Made by a program: the position numbers and the translations under genes. From positions 310,001 through 374,000 of the forward strand of contig OZ220699.1 of the NCBI GenBank assembly GCA_965116565.1: a stretch of 64,000 nt of DNA, given 5' to 3'. This DNA comes from Bin87 sp965116565 (GTDB taxonomy: Bacteria; Chloroflexota; Dehalococcoidia; Lucifugimonadales; UBA3495). This document shows, piece after piece, positions 32,976 to 39,879 of the stretch (within the stretch, counting starts at the first letter, position 1; each line of letters starts with the position of its first letter). The notes under the pieces were generated by a model. It was not told where the DNA came from, did no database searches, and worked only from the letters and a program-made list of their open reading frames with translations.

Positions 32976-33716
32976 ATGTCTATAAGCCTGGACGTTGTCA
33001 TTCCGTGCCTGAATGAGGAGCGGGCGCTGCCGGTGTGCATCCGGCGGCTGCACGCGTTCATGTCGGAGTTCATGGGGCGCTATAACTGGGGGATCGTGGT
33101 GGCGGACAACGGGTCAACCGACGGGACGCTGGATGCGGCGGAGGCGCTGTCGCAGGAGTTTCCCGAGGTCCGGTACATACGGCTGGAGCAGCGTGGTCGG
33201 GGTCGCGCGCTGCGGCGGGCGTGGACCGAGAGCCGCGCGGACATCGTGGCGTACATGGACGTTGACCTGTCCACCGACCTGGGCGGCCTGCCGCCGATGA
33301 TTGAAGCGATCGCGGACGACGGGTATGACGTGGCAACGGGGTCGCGCTTGCTGCCGGAATCGCGGGTGGTGGGACGGACGCTGAAGCGGGAGATCACGTC
33401 GCGGGGGTACAGCCTGCTGTTTCGCACGATGTTCTTCACGACGTTTCGCGACGCGCAGTGCGGGTTCAAGGCGGCGAGCCGGCGGGCGGCGGACGACCTG
33501 GCGCCGCTGGTGGAGGACAACGGGTGGTTCTTCGACTCGGAGTTGCTGATTTTGGCGCAGAAGTGCGGCTATCCGATCAAGGAGCTGCCGGTGCACTGGG
33601 AGGACGATCCGGACACGCGGGTGCGGATTCTGCGGACGGCGTGGGAGGACGTGAAGGGGCTGCTGCGGCTGAAGTTTGGCGGGGTGGGGAGGGTGCGGCG
33701 GGCGTTGGGCAAGTGA
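32976..33716 (+). CDS. Family 2 glycosyltransferase (dolichol-phosphate mannosyltransferase-like)
   Basis: 246 residues. LDVVIPCLNEERALPVCI starts the GT-A fold, VVADNGSTDGTLDAA and VAYMDVDLSTDLGG (DxD) bind the nucleotide sugar, and FRDAQCGFKAASR with ELLILAQKCGYPIKELPVHW complete the GT2 signature. No membrane helices at the C-terminus. It likely transfers a hexose to a polyprenyl phosphate at the membrane. Confidence 0.9.
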   Translation: MSISLDVVIPCLNEERALPVCIRRLHAFMSEFMGRYNWGIVVADNGSTDGTLDAAEALSQEFPEVRYIRLEQRGRGRALRRAWTESRADIVAYMDVDLSTDLGGLPPMIEAIADDGYDVATGSRLLPESRVVGRTLKREITSRGYSLLFRTMFFTTFRDAQCGFKAASRRAADDLAPLVEDNGWFFDSELLILAQKCGYPIKELPVHWEDDPDTRVRILRTAWEDVKGLLRLKFGGVGRVRRALGK

Positions 33717-33752
33717 TGGGCGGCTGGGCAAGGCGAGATGGCATGAGGCTGC

Positions 33753-33781
33753 TTGCCTGATTGATATTGGTTGTGTATGTT
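33753..33781 (+). promoter_or_regulatory. Promoter of vapBC
   Basis: TTGCCT (33753-33758), 17-base spacer, TATGTT (33776-33781). The predicted start falls at the vapB ATG (33788), implying a leaderless transcript. Confidence 0.5.
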
Positions 33782-33787
33782 ATGTGT

Positions 33788-33991
33788 ATGTCGCGCACCA
33801 ACGTGGACATTGACGACCAAGCCTGCGCCGAGGTCATGCGGCGGTACCAACTCCCCACCAAGCGCGAGGCCATCAACTTCGCGCTGCGAACGCTGGCCGC
33901 CGAACCCGCTTCCGTTGATGAGGCCCGCTCCCTGCGAGGCATCGGATGGGAGGGAGACCTGGACCTGATGCGCTCGACTCGCTCACCGTGA
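33788..33991 (+). CDS. vapB: VapB-type antitoxin
   Basis: 67 residues. SRTNVDIDDQACAEVMRRYQLPTKREAINFALR is the ribbon-helix-helix part (quoted as SRTNVDIDD and TKREAINFALR), followed by a flexible tail ending WEGDLDLMRSTRSP, which matches VapB tails that insert in the toxin site. Its stop overlaps the GTG of vapC. Confidence 0.85.
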   Translation: MSRTNVDIDDQACAEVMRRYQLPTKREAINFALRTLAAEPASVDEARSLRGIGWEGDLDLMRSTRSP

Positions 33992-34377
33992 TACTGGTCG
34001 ATACCTCGGCCTGGGTGGAATTCCTGCGGGATACGGGGAGCGTCGTCTGCATTCTTGTGGAGGAGTTGCTGGCTGCGGATATCGCCGTCTGCGAGCCGGT
34101 GCGGATGGAGGTATTGGCCGGGGCCAGGGACGAATCACACCTCCTGGACCTGCGGCGGTTGCTGGCCCGGGCCGCGGTGATACCGACCCAGACGACAGAC
34201 TACGAGGATGCAGCGACGCTCTACCGCCGCTGCCGGCGGGAAGGGGAGACCGTTCGAAAGCTGATGGATTGCCTCATCGCTGCCATAGCGATCAGGGCCG
34301 GCGTTCCCATCCTGCATAACGATACCGATTTCGACGCGCTGGCTCGCCACACCGAGCTGCGAATCCATCGGCCCTAG
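33988..34377 (+). CDS. vapC: VapC toxin, PIN-domain ribonuclease
   Basis: 129 residues from GTG 33988. ILVDTSAWVEFL holds the first acid (D5), VRMEVLAGA the Glu, KLMDCLIAAIAIRAG and LHNDTDFDALA the remaining acids of the PIN site. Translationally coupled to vapB (GTGA). Confidence 0.9.
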   Translation: MILVDTSAWVEFLRDTGSVVCILVEELLAADIAVCEPVRMEVLAGARDESHLLDLRRLLARAAVIPTQTTDYEDAATLYRRCRREGETVRKLMDCLIAAIAIRAGVPILHNDTDFDALARHTELRIHRP

Positions 34378-34520
34378 TCCTGGCAAGTAGCTGGGCTTGG
34401 CTCTGGCGCAGGAGCGGGGGTACCGGATACGGGCGCTGCGGTATTTTGACGTAGCGGGCACTGTCGTCCATTTTAGATTCGAAGGGCGCGAGAGTGCGGC
34501 AGCACTGAGGGCAAAAGAAA

Positions 34521-34594
34521 TGGCTGGGGATACAGGATTCGAACCTGTGATACCTGATCCAGAGTCAGGCGTCTTACCACTAGACTAATCCCCA
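34521..34594 (-). tRNA. tRNA-Gln (anticodon CTG)
   Basis: Acceptor TGGGGAT pairs with ATCCCCA, discriminator G and CCA are encoded. The anticodon stem CCTGA/TCAGG encloses loop CTCTGGA, anticodon CTG; the T arm ACAGG-TTCGAAT-CCTGT is canonical. The leader and trailer are complementary: 34474-34490 against 34596-34613, about 16 pairs with one mismatch and one bulge. Confidence 0.95.
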
Positions 34595-34761
34595 GCGCGG
34601 CCCTTCGATTCTAGCAGAGGGGGCAGCCGGTTTTCAACGCGACCTATGCTAGCCGACGCATGGAACCGGTTGGTCAATCTGTATTGAGAGGCGTTTCACG
34701 CCAGACGGCATCGCTGGTATCGAGAGCCCGGGCCACCGACGTGATGGCGATCCGATTGTAG
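34595..34761. other. Gap beside the tRNA
   Basis: Contains the right arm of the inverted repeat that brackets the tRNA; otherwise nothing recognised. Confidence 0.4.
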
Positions 34762-35223
34762 TTACAGGTCACGAAGATGTGTGAAATTTATTGCGCTCGC
34801 CGGATCAGATGAGGAAGCAGCGAGATAAAGATCCAAATCCACTGTGACCACAGGAGTTTCCTCAGTTGCTACCTCCAAGAGGGCAGCATCGGTGAGGCCC
34901 AAGCGTGTAAAGGCGTCGTTGTTTGCCGCGCCGGCACTTGCGACAACGATCTCCTCTGTCTCCTCAATGATGAACCGAAGCCGTTCAAAAAAGCGAGAGC
35001 GTTCGGGTTCGCCGTGGAGTCCAAGGAGATTGGAGGTTTCAGTCAGAGTGTTGGGCGTAACCAGCACACGCTCAACCTGAGCAACCAGGTCAATCAGGAT
35101 CCCATAGTCATCCTGCGTATACGCCCTAAGGCGGCGGTGCCTGCTGATTGCATCCCGGCTGACGCTGCCCACGACGAGCAGGAGGAGGAGGTTGGCGTCG
35201 ATGAAGAATGCTCTGGCAGGCAT
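34762..35223 (-). CDS. PIN-like domain protein, probable toxin RNase
   Basis: 153 residues. FFIDANLLLLLVVG places the first acid at D9; TPNTLTETSNLL gives the Glu, RLGLTDAALLEVA and VVTVDLDLYLAAS the later acids. Its ATG directly follows the stop of the 94-residue gene upstream (TAAATG), so the two are co-translated, the layout of a toxin-antitoxin pair. GC content is below that of neighbours. Confidence 0.72.
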   Translation of the reverse strand: MPARAFFIDANLLLLLVVGSVSRDAISRHRRLRAYTQDDYGILIDLVAQVERVLVTPNTLTETSNLLGLHGEPERSRFFERLRFIIEETEEIVVASAGAANNDAFTRLGLTDAALLEVATEETPVVTVDLDLYLAASSSDPASAINFTHLRDL

Positions 35224-35508
35224 TTACTCGGGTCTCTCAGCGAGCAACCGGTCGGTGAGAGACACTACGCTCCCGTCGCGGTCCCTGATGCGCACTACCT
35301 TATAAGCGCGGCCATGGCGATCAGGAGACAGTGCCGTAACCACCGCGTTCAACTGGTTCCACGGGCGCGAAAAGCCGATGGTAACCTTCCAATCGCCGGA
35401 CGGTTCATCAAATATGATCTCTTCCAGGCCGACGTAGGTTATCGCTTCGTCGGCAAAGAGGTCGGCAACGTAGGTTTTGGCAGTGCCTACCGCTTCTTTT
35501 ACGTCCAT
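35224..35508 (-). CDS. Small protein paired with the PIN gene (candidate antitoxin)
   Basis: 94 residues, no family recognised. It has an alpha-beta makeup: helix VKEAVGTAKTYVADLFAD, then strands VGLEEIIFDEPSGDWKVTIGF and YKVVRIRDRDGSVVSL (quoted in part). PepSY/NTF2-like folds show similar patterns, but I cannot assign one. The abutting PIN gene makes an antitoxin or immunity role plausible. Confidence 0.6.
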   Translation of the reverse strand: MDVKEAVGTAKTYVADLFADEAITYVGLEEIIFDEPSGDWKVTIGFSRPWNQLNAVVTALSPDRHGRAYKVVRIRDRDGSVVSLTDRLLAERPE

Positions 35509-35570
35509 CGGATCCCCCGGCGCAGGTGCAGAACGCTGGCGTGGGTTCAGTCTATCAGGTTAGGGTTGGC

Positions 35571-36053
35571 CTATTGCTGCGCCTGCCACGCCTCAAGGTT
35601 CTGCTGCATGTATTCGACGTGCTCGCGGACGTGGGACTCGTAGGTGTCGAGCCAGTCGTCGAGGGTGGTGTCGCCGTTTTCGGGGTGGTAGGCGGTGTTG
35701 GACCAGGCGGACTCGGGCAGCGACTTGATGAGGGTGAGGGTCTTGCTGCGCAGCCACTGGAACAGGTTGAGGGCGTCGTCGATGTCCTGCTCGTGGTAGT
35801 CGAGGGCGGCGGCCCACCGGTTTTCGTCGTAGTCCATGAGGGTGCGGCCGGGCTCGGCGATGAGGCGGCGGGCGCGGATGTAGCTGTTGGCCTCGCTGTC
35901 GGTGATGTGGATGATGTGCTCGTGGATGCTCCAGCAGCCGTGCTCGTCGCGGAACTGCCACATCTCCCTGGGGAACTGCTCGAGGGCGTCGGTGAGGACG
36001 GAGTAGGCGTTGCCGTAGGACTCGATTTTCTGCTGGCGGGCTTCGGGGGGCAT
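35571..36053 (-). CDS. DinB-superfamily protein
   Basis: 160 residues, four-helix bundle. CWSIHEHIIHITDSEA and YESHVREHVEYM provide the three His metal ligands expected in DinB/YfiT-like metalloenzymes. Many members are thiol-dependent transferases or hydrolases; this one is not further assignable. Confidence 0.82.
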   Translation of the reverse strand: MPPEARQQKIESYGNAYSVLTDALEQFPREMWQFRDEHGCWSIHEHIIHITDSEANSYIRARRLIAEPGRTLMDYDENRWAAALDYHEQDIDDALNLFQWLRSKTLTLIKSLPESAWSNTAYHPENGDTTLDDWLDTYESHVREHVEYMQQNLEAWQAQQ

Positions 36054-36141
36054 TGGGGCATTGCTCCGGAAAAGGGATGGGTTTTATTTTACAGGGATAC
36101 ACAGGATTTACAGGATGTGAGGATGAGGGACGGACTGATGG

Positions 36142-36164
36142 TTCGACAGGCTCGCCATGAGCGG
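36142..36164 (+). repeat. Dispersed repeat, TTCGACAGGCTCG variant
   Basis: Member of the TTCGACAGGCTCA family; preceded at 36090-36116 by an ACAGGATTTACAGGAT element that is also near 20530. Confidence 0.65.
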
Positions 36165-36230
36165 CAAGGATGCGTTGTTGGTGGCGCATAAACCCATCGG
36201 CGGATAGAATGGCGTGGCAATCTCGATGCA

Positions 36231-36284
36231 ACATCGCCCTTCCCAACTCAAGGAGACACATCGCCCTTCCCAACTCAAGGAGCG
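36231..36284. repeat. 27-base tandem duplication carrying a Shine-Dalgarno sequence
   Basis: Two adjacent 27-base copies (36231-36257 and 36258-36284), 25 of 27 equal, each ending in CTCAAGGAG. The second AAGGAG is the ribosome site for ATG 36292; the first is a spare. Confidence 0.9.
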
Positions 36285-36291
36285 TTTACTC

Positions 36292-37158
36292 ATGCAACTA
36301 GGAGCGATTTTTCCGCAGACCGAGATCGGGGCCGACCCGATTGCGGTGAAGGATTTTGCGCAGGCCGCCGAGGCGCTGGGCTATGAGCACCTGCTGGTGT
36401 TCGACCACGTGCTGGGCGCGGACCACACGCAACGGGCCGAGTGGAACCGACCCTACAACAAGGACGACATGTTCCACGAGCCGTTCGTGATGTTCGGGTA
36501 CCTGGCCGCGCTGACCGAGAAGATCGAGTTCTGCACGGGCATCATCATTCTGCCGCAGCGTCAGACGGCGCTGGTGGCCAAGCAGACCGCCGAGGTGGAC
36601 GTGCTGACCAACGGCCGGCTGCGCCTGGGCATCGGCGTGGGCTGGAACGACGTTGAGTACGAGGCGCTGGGCGAGAACTGGGAGAACCGAGGCCGCCGCT
36701 CCGCCGAGCAGATCGAGGTGATGCGGATGCTGTGGACGCAGGAGGTGGTGAATTACGAGGGCCGCTACCACAAGATCACCCACGCGGGCATCAACCCGCT
36801 GCCGGTGCAGCGTCCGATTCCGGTGTGGTTCGGCGGCGGCGCGCCGCAGGTGGTGCGCCGTCTGGCGCGGATGGGCGACGGGTGGTTCCCGCAGTTCAAG
36901 CCCGACGGCGAGGGTCGGGAAAAGCTGGAGGAGATGCGCGAACTGGCGCGGGGCTACGGACGGGACCCTGCCGACATCGGCGTGGAGGGTCGGGTCGCGT
37001 TGATGGACAGCAACGACCCGGATGACTGGAACAAGCTGGCCTCAGACTGGAACGACGTGGGAGCGTCGCACCTGTCGGTGAACACGATGCGCGCCGGACT
37101 GAGCGGGCCGGACCAGCACATTGAGGCGATCCGGCGGTTCAAGGAAGCGGTGGGGTGA
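36292..37158 (+). CDS. LLM class oxidoreductase, probably F420-dependent
   Basis: 288 residues from ATG 36292 (MQLGAIFPQTEIG); an in-frame extension back to 36214 would translate the tandem repeat and is rejected. LGYEHLLVFDHVLGAD, EFCTGIIILPQRQTALVAKQ and RLRLGIGVGWNDVEYEALG are typical of F420-type LLM proteins. Substrate unknown. Confidence 0.9.
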   Translation: MQLGAIFPQTEIGADPIAVKDFAQAAEALGYEHLLVFDHVLGADHTQRAEWNRPYNKDDMFHEPFVMFGYLAALTEKIEFCTGIIILPQRQTALVAKQTAEVDVLTNGRLRLGIGVGWNDVEYEALGENWENRGRRSAEQIEVMRMLWTQEVVNYEGRYHKITHAGINPLPVQRPIPVWFGGGAPQVVRRLARMGDGWFPQFKPDGEGREKLEEMRELARGYGRDPADIGVEGRVALMDSNDPDDWNKLASDWNDVGASHLSVNTMRAGLSGPDQHIEAIRRFKEAVG

Positions 37159-37187
37159 GGCTGATCTGCCGCGTTGCAGGCGGTTCA

Positions 37188-37220
37188 GAGGGGCGAAGGG
37201 CGGTTCAGCCTTCGCCCCTC
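37188..37220. terminator. Hairpin between convergent genes
   Basis: GAGGGGCGAAGG / CCTTCGCCCCTC around a nine-base loop, followed on the plus strand by TCCTCTT. Its right arm is also the last codons of the phosphatase gene on the other strand. Confidence 0.6.
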
Positions 37221-38047
37221 TCCTCTTCGTCATCGTCGGCCGGCCATGCGCCCAACGCGATCAATTCAGAATAATCGCCGGTTTGGTCTGCCTTGAGCTG
37301 CGCTATCGCGACCTTCTGATACCAATCTTTAATTTCCGACGGGAGATCGGCGAAGCTCACGGCGCTCTCGCTGTCCAGACGGTCATCCCGATACCAGATC
37401 TTGACCGCTCGCGGCAGGTCATCGAAGTCGTCGCCAGACGTATTCGTTAGGCGGTGATAATGGGCGATTTTTTCCGCCGCCGTACCCGTTCCCGCGACAG
37501 CGTCGATGGCCTTGCTCCACTCCAGCACGTATCGCACCTGTTCGGTCGTTTCCGGTGAACAACGCGTGCGCGATTTGGGGTTTTCGTGCCACAGTTCCGT
37601 AAGCCGGCCCAGCGCGGCATGGCCGGGTTCGTGGTGGCGGGCGAGCCAGCAGCCGATGATGGTGCCGGTGCGTCCGACGCCGCCCCAGCAGTGGACGTAC
37701 ACGGTTTTGCCGGCATCCAGGTGGCCGTCGATGGCGTCCAGCGCTGATTTGGTGAGCTCTGCCGATACCGGTACGCTCTGGTCCTGGATGGCGAAGCGGT
37801 GGTGGTGGGCCTGGCCTTCGAGCAGGTTACGATACGGCTTCATGGGACCGTGCAAGGTACGCTCGCCGGGTTCGGTGAGGTCGATGAAGGCGGAAACGCC
37901 GGCGTCGGTGAGTTGCTTGAGTTTTGCCCTGGAGGACTCCTCATCGAGCGTGCGCGGGTAATCGCCGGCCAGGAGTTTGCCGGGGATGACCCAGTAGCAG
38001 TGGGGGATGGGGAGGGGTGGTTGGTTTTCTGGTTCGCGGGACGGCAT
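37205..38047 (-). CDS. Dual-specificity protein phosphatase-like protein
   Basis: 280 residues. The P-loop is HCWGGVGRTG (C120, R126), with the general acid in FIDLTEPGE (D56). The first 160 residues form the phosphatase; residues from about 190 form a charged C-terminal extension with two similar segments (KIWYRDDRL and KDWYQKVAI), not seen in minimal enzymes. Could act on phosphoproteins, RNA 5' ends or inositol phosphates. Confidence 0.83.
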   Translation of the reverse strand: MPSREPENQPPLPIPHCYWVIPGKLLAGDYPRTLDEESSRAKLKQLTDAGVSAFIDLTEPGERTLHGPMKPYRNLLEGQAHHHRFAIQDQSVPVSAELTKSALDAIDGHLDAGKTVYVHCWGGVGRTGTIIGCWLARHHEPGHAALGRLTELWHENPKSRTRCSPETTEQVRYVLEWSKAIDAVAGTGTAAEKIAHYHRLTNTSGDDFDDLPRAVKIWYRDDRLDSESAVSFADLPSEIKDWYQKVAIAQLKADQTGDYSELIALGAWPADDDEEERGEG

Positions 38048-38091
38048 GGAGTTTAGAGTGCGAATTACGGTTGTGGCTGGAGGGTCAGATG

Positions 38092-38289
38092 CTAATCGGC
38101 CGGGAGGGTGAACGTGGCCGCTCCCTCGCTGTCGTGGCGATGGTTGGCCAGGGCGGTGACGACTTGGGTGAGCCGACTCACCTGGTTGCTCAGGTTATCA
38201 ACACGATGAATCAGCATGACCAGCGGCGGCATGAAAACCGCGATGAGGGTTGCTCCTACACCAAGGATGGCGATGGTTTGAGCGTCCAT
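38092..38289 (-). CDS. Tiny membrane protein with coiled coil (copy 1)
   Basis: 65 residues: N-terminal helix AILGVGATLIAVFMPPLVMLI in the membrane, then VDNLSNQVSRLTQVVTAL, a heptad-like helix. Start ATG 38289 behind GGAG. Similar in plan to the 78-residue protein at 39527. No family recognised. Confidence 0.6.
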   Translation of the reverse strand: MDAQTIAILGVGATLIAVFMPPLVMLIHRVDNLSNQVSRLTQVVTALANHRHDSEGAATFTLPAD

Positions 38290-38542
38290 ACCGGGCCTCT
38301 CCATGACAGTCTTGCTGATATTTTAACAGGGGCAGAGGCGTGGCCGCAACGATTATTACCAAAAGTTTTCCAGAAATATTTGATTGTTCCCATGCGGGAC
38401 CAACATACTCTGAATCGAAGCTTGCCTCACGCACAGAGAGTTGTCGCTTGGATTGGCCATTGGATTCCTGCTTCCGCAGGAATGACGGATTGGGCAGGAA
38501 TGACGGATTGATTAGGGATGAAGTGCTGAATGTGATTGCGTT
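38290..38542. other. Gap with TTCCTGCTTCCGCAGGAA repeat
   Basis: A palindromic repeat at 38462-38489 and a half copy after it. No gene. Confidence 0.6.
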
Positions 38543-39475
38543 TTAGATTTTGCCGAGCAAGTCTTTGAGGGCGGCGTAGGTACGGGAGTTGGAGTTGGGG
38601 TCGTCGTCGGCGGTGAAGATGTTGGCGATGAAGTCGGTGGCGCCGGCGTCGGCGAACTGCTCCAGTTGGCTGCGGAGGGATGATTCGTTGCCGACCACGG
38701 CCACCTCGGATGGGCCTTCCACTTCCTCGACGTCGAGGATGCGTCGGTAGTTGACCAGGCGGCCATAGCGCTCGTAGGATTCTGCGGCGGCGCGGCGTCC
38801 GACGGCCTCGTCGTCGCAGACGGTGGCGGGGAGGCCGACGCAGATGCGAGGCTCCGGCCGGCCGGCGGTGTCGGCGGCGGCGTTGATGCGGGGACGGACG
38901 TGCTCGCGGATGGCGCGGGGGCCGGCCATCCAGGTTATCGTGCCGTCGGCCTGCTGGCCGGCGAGGCGCAGCATGCGCGGCGCCAGGGCGGAGATCACCA
39001 CCGGGCAGGTCGGGCGGTCGAGCACGTCAAGCTCGGCGTTGACGTTGTAGAACTGCCCCGAGAACTGAACGCGGCCGTCGTCGATGAGGGGTCGCAGCAC
39101 GGACAGGTACTCGCGAGTGTGCTGGGCAGGGCTGTCGTAGGAGAGGCCGAAACTCTCCTCGATGCCGGGGCGATGGGACGGGCCGATCCCGAGGATGAAG
39201 CGGCTGTCGGTGGCGGCGGCGGTGGTCAATGCCTGCTGCGCCAGGGCAACGGGATGGCGCGGGTAGGTGGGGACGACGCCGACGCCGAGTTCGATGCGGC
39301 TGGTCTGGGTACCGGCCAGGGCGAGCACGGTGAGGGCATCGTAGCCACGAGCCGAGATGTGCGGGATCCAGAAGCTGTCGAAACCGTCGGCCTCGGCCTG
39401 CTTGATGCGGCCGATAAGGTCGTCCAGGCTCATCAGGTCGGCGGCGGATGCTCCTACGAAAACTCCGATACGCAT
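38543..39475 (-). CDS. LLM class flavin/F420-dependent oxidoreductase
   Basis: 310 residues. MRIGVFVGASAADLMSLDDL, GFDSFWIPHISARGYDALTV, RIELGVGVVPTYPRHPVAL and RFILGIGPSHRP show the F420-type LLM barrel. The first 36 bases of the gene (39440-39475) are repeated at 39844-39879, on the far side of the small gene at 39527. Confidence 0.9.
   Translation of the reverse strand: MRIGVFVGASAADLMSLDDLIGRIKQAEADGFDSFWIPHISARGYDALTVLALAGTQTSRIELGVGVVPTYPRHPVALAQQALTTAAATDSRFILGIGPSHRPGIEESFGLSYDSPAQHTREYLSVLRPLIDDGRVQFSGQFYNVNAELDVLDRPTCPVVISALAPRMLRLAGQQADGTITWMAGPRAIREHVRPRINAAADTAGRPEPRICVGLPATVCDDEAVGRRAAAESYERYGRLVNYRRILDVEEVEGPSEVAVVGNESSLRSQLEQFADAGATDFIANIFTADDDPNSNSRTYAALKDLLGKI
39440..39475. 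repeat. Direct repeat, resident copy (5' end of the LLM gene)
   Basis: 36 bases, first twelve codons of the LLM gene; 34 of 36 match 39844-39879. Confidence 0.9.
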
Positions 39476-39526
39476 AATAGGCCTCGAGTGGCGGGTTCAA
39501 AAACACGGACCGGAGCGCGGTCAAGT

Positions 39527-39763
39527 TCAGCTAGCGTCTCCGGACAATTCACTAGCGACCAACCTTTGGTGATAACCCTGGTGAGAGTGCAGCATTCCAA
39601 GAATTTGCTTAACGTCGCCTTTCAGTCCTTTTACGTCAGCCTCAACCGTGTCGATACGGTTGCTCAACTTGCCGAACCAAATGAAGACACCGGCCGCTGT
39701 TCCCAAAATACCTATGAACGCTGCCGCGGCGGCGACTGCTGCAGGATCAATTGTAAAAGTCAT
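39527..39763 (-). CDS. Tiny membrane protein with coiled coil (copy 2)
   Basis: 78 residues: AAAAAFIGILGTAAGVFIWF membrane helix, then KLSNRIDTVEADVKGLKGDV, a clear heptad helix. Same plan as the protein at 38092. It lies inside a segment bounded by 36-base direct repeats. Function unknown; holin-like or hemolysin XhlA-like proteins share this topology. Confidence 0.65.
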   Translation of the reverse strand: MTFTIDPAAVAAAAAFIGILGTAAGVFIWFGKLSNRIDTVEADVKGLKGDVKQILGMLHSHQGYHQRLVASELSGDAS

Positions 39764-39843
39764 GGATCACCCTCTACATTGAGGTCCATGTTATCACAGC
39801 AATGTAGGTTTTTTTACGGTTTCAGTAGCGCGGCAAACACCTT

Positions 39844-39879
39844 AGGCGGCGGATGCTGCTACGAAAACTCCGATGCGCA
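39844..39879. repeat. Direct repeat, displaced copy (stub of the LLM 5' end)
   Basis: On the minus strand it would read MRIGVFVAASAA and then a TAA stop, a stub of the LLM N-terminus just beside the SulP gene end. Confidence 0.9.

Noticed and set aside
33717..34377. Direct repeats flanking vapBC, as in the korB case
   Set aside because: Only short similarities (GGCAAGT and nearby) exist between the flanks; not above chance.
34521..34594. tRNA-Gln as an attachment site for a genomic island
   Set aside because: No second copy of its 3' end and no integrase in the window.
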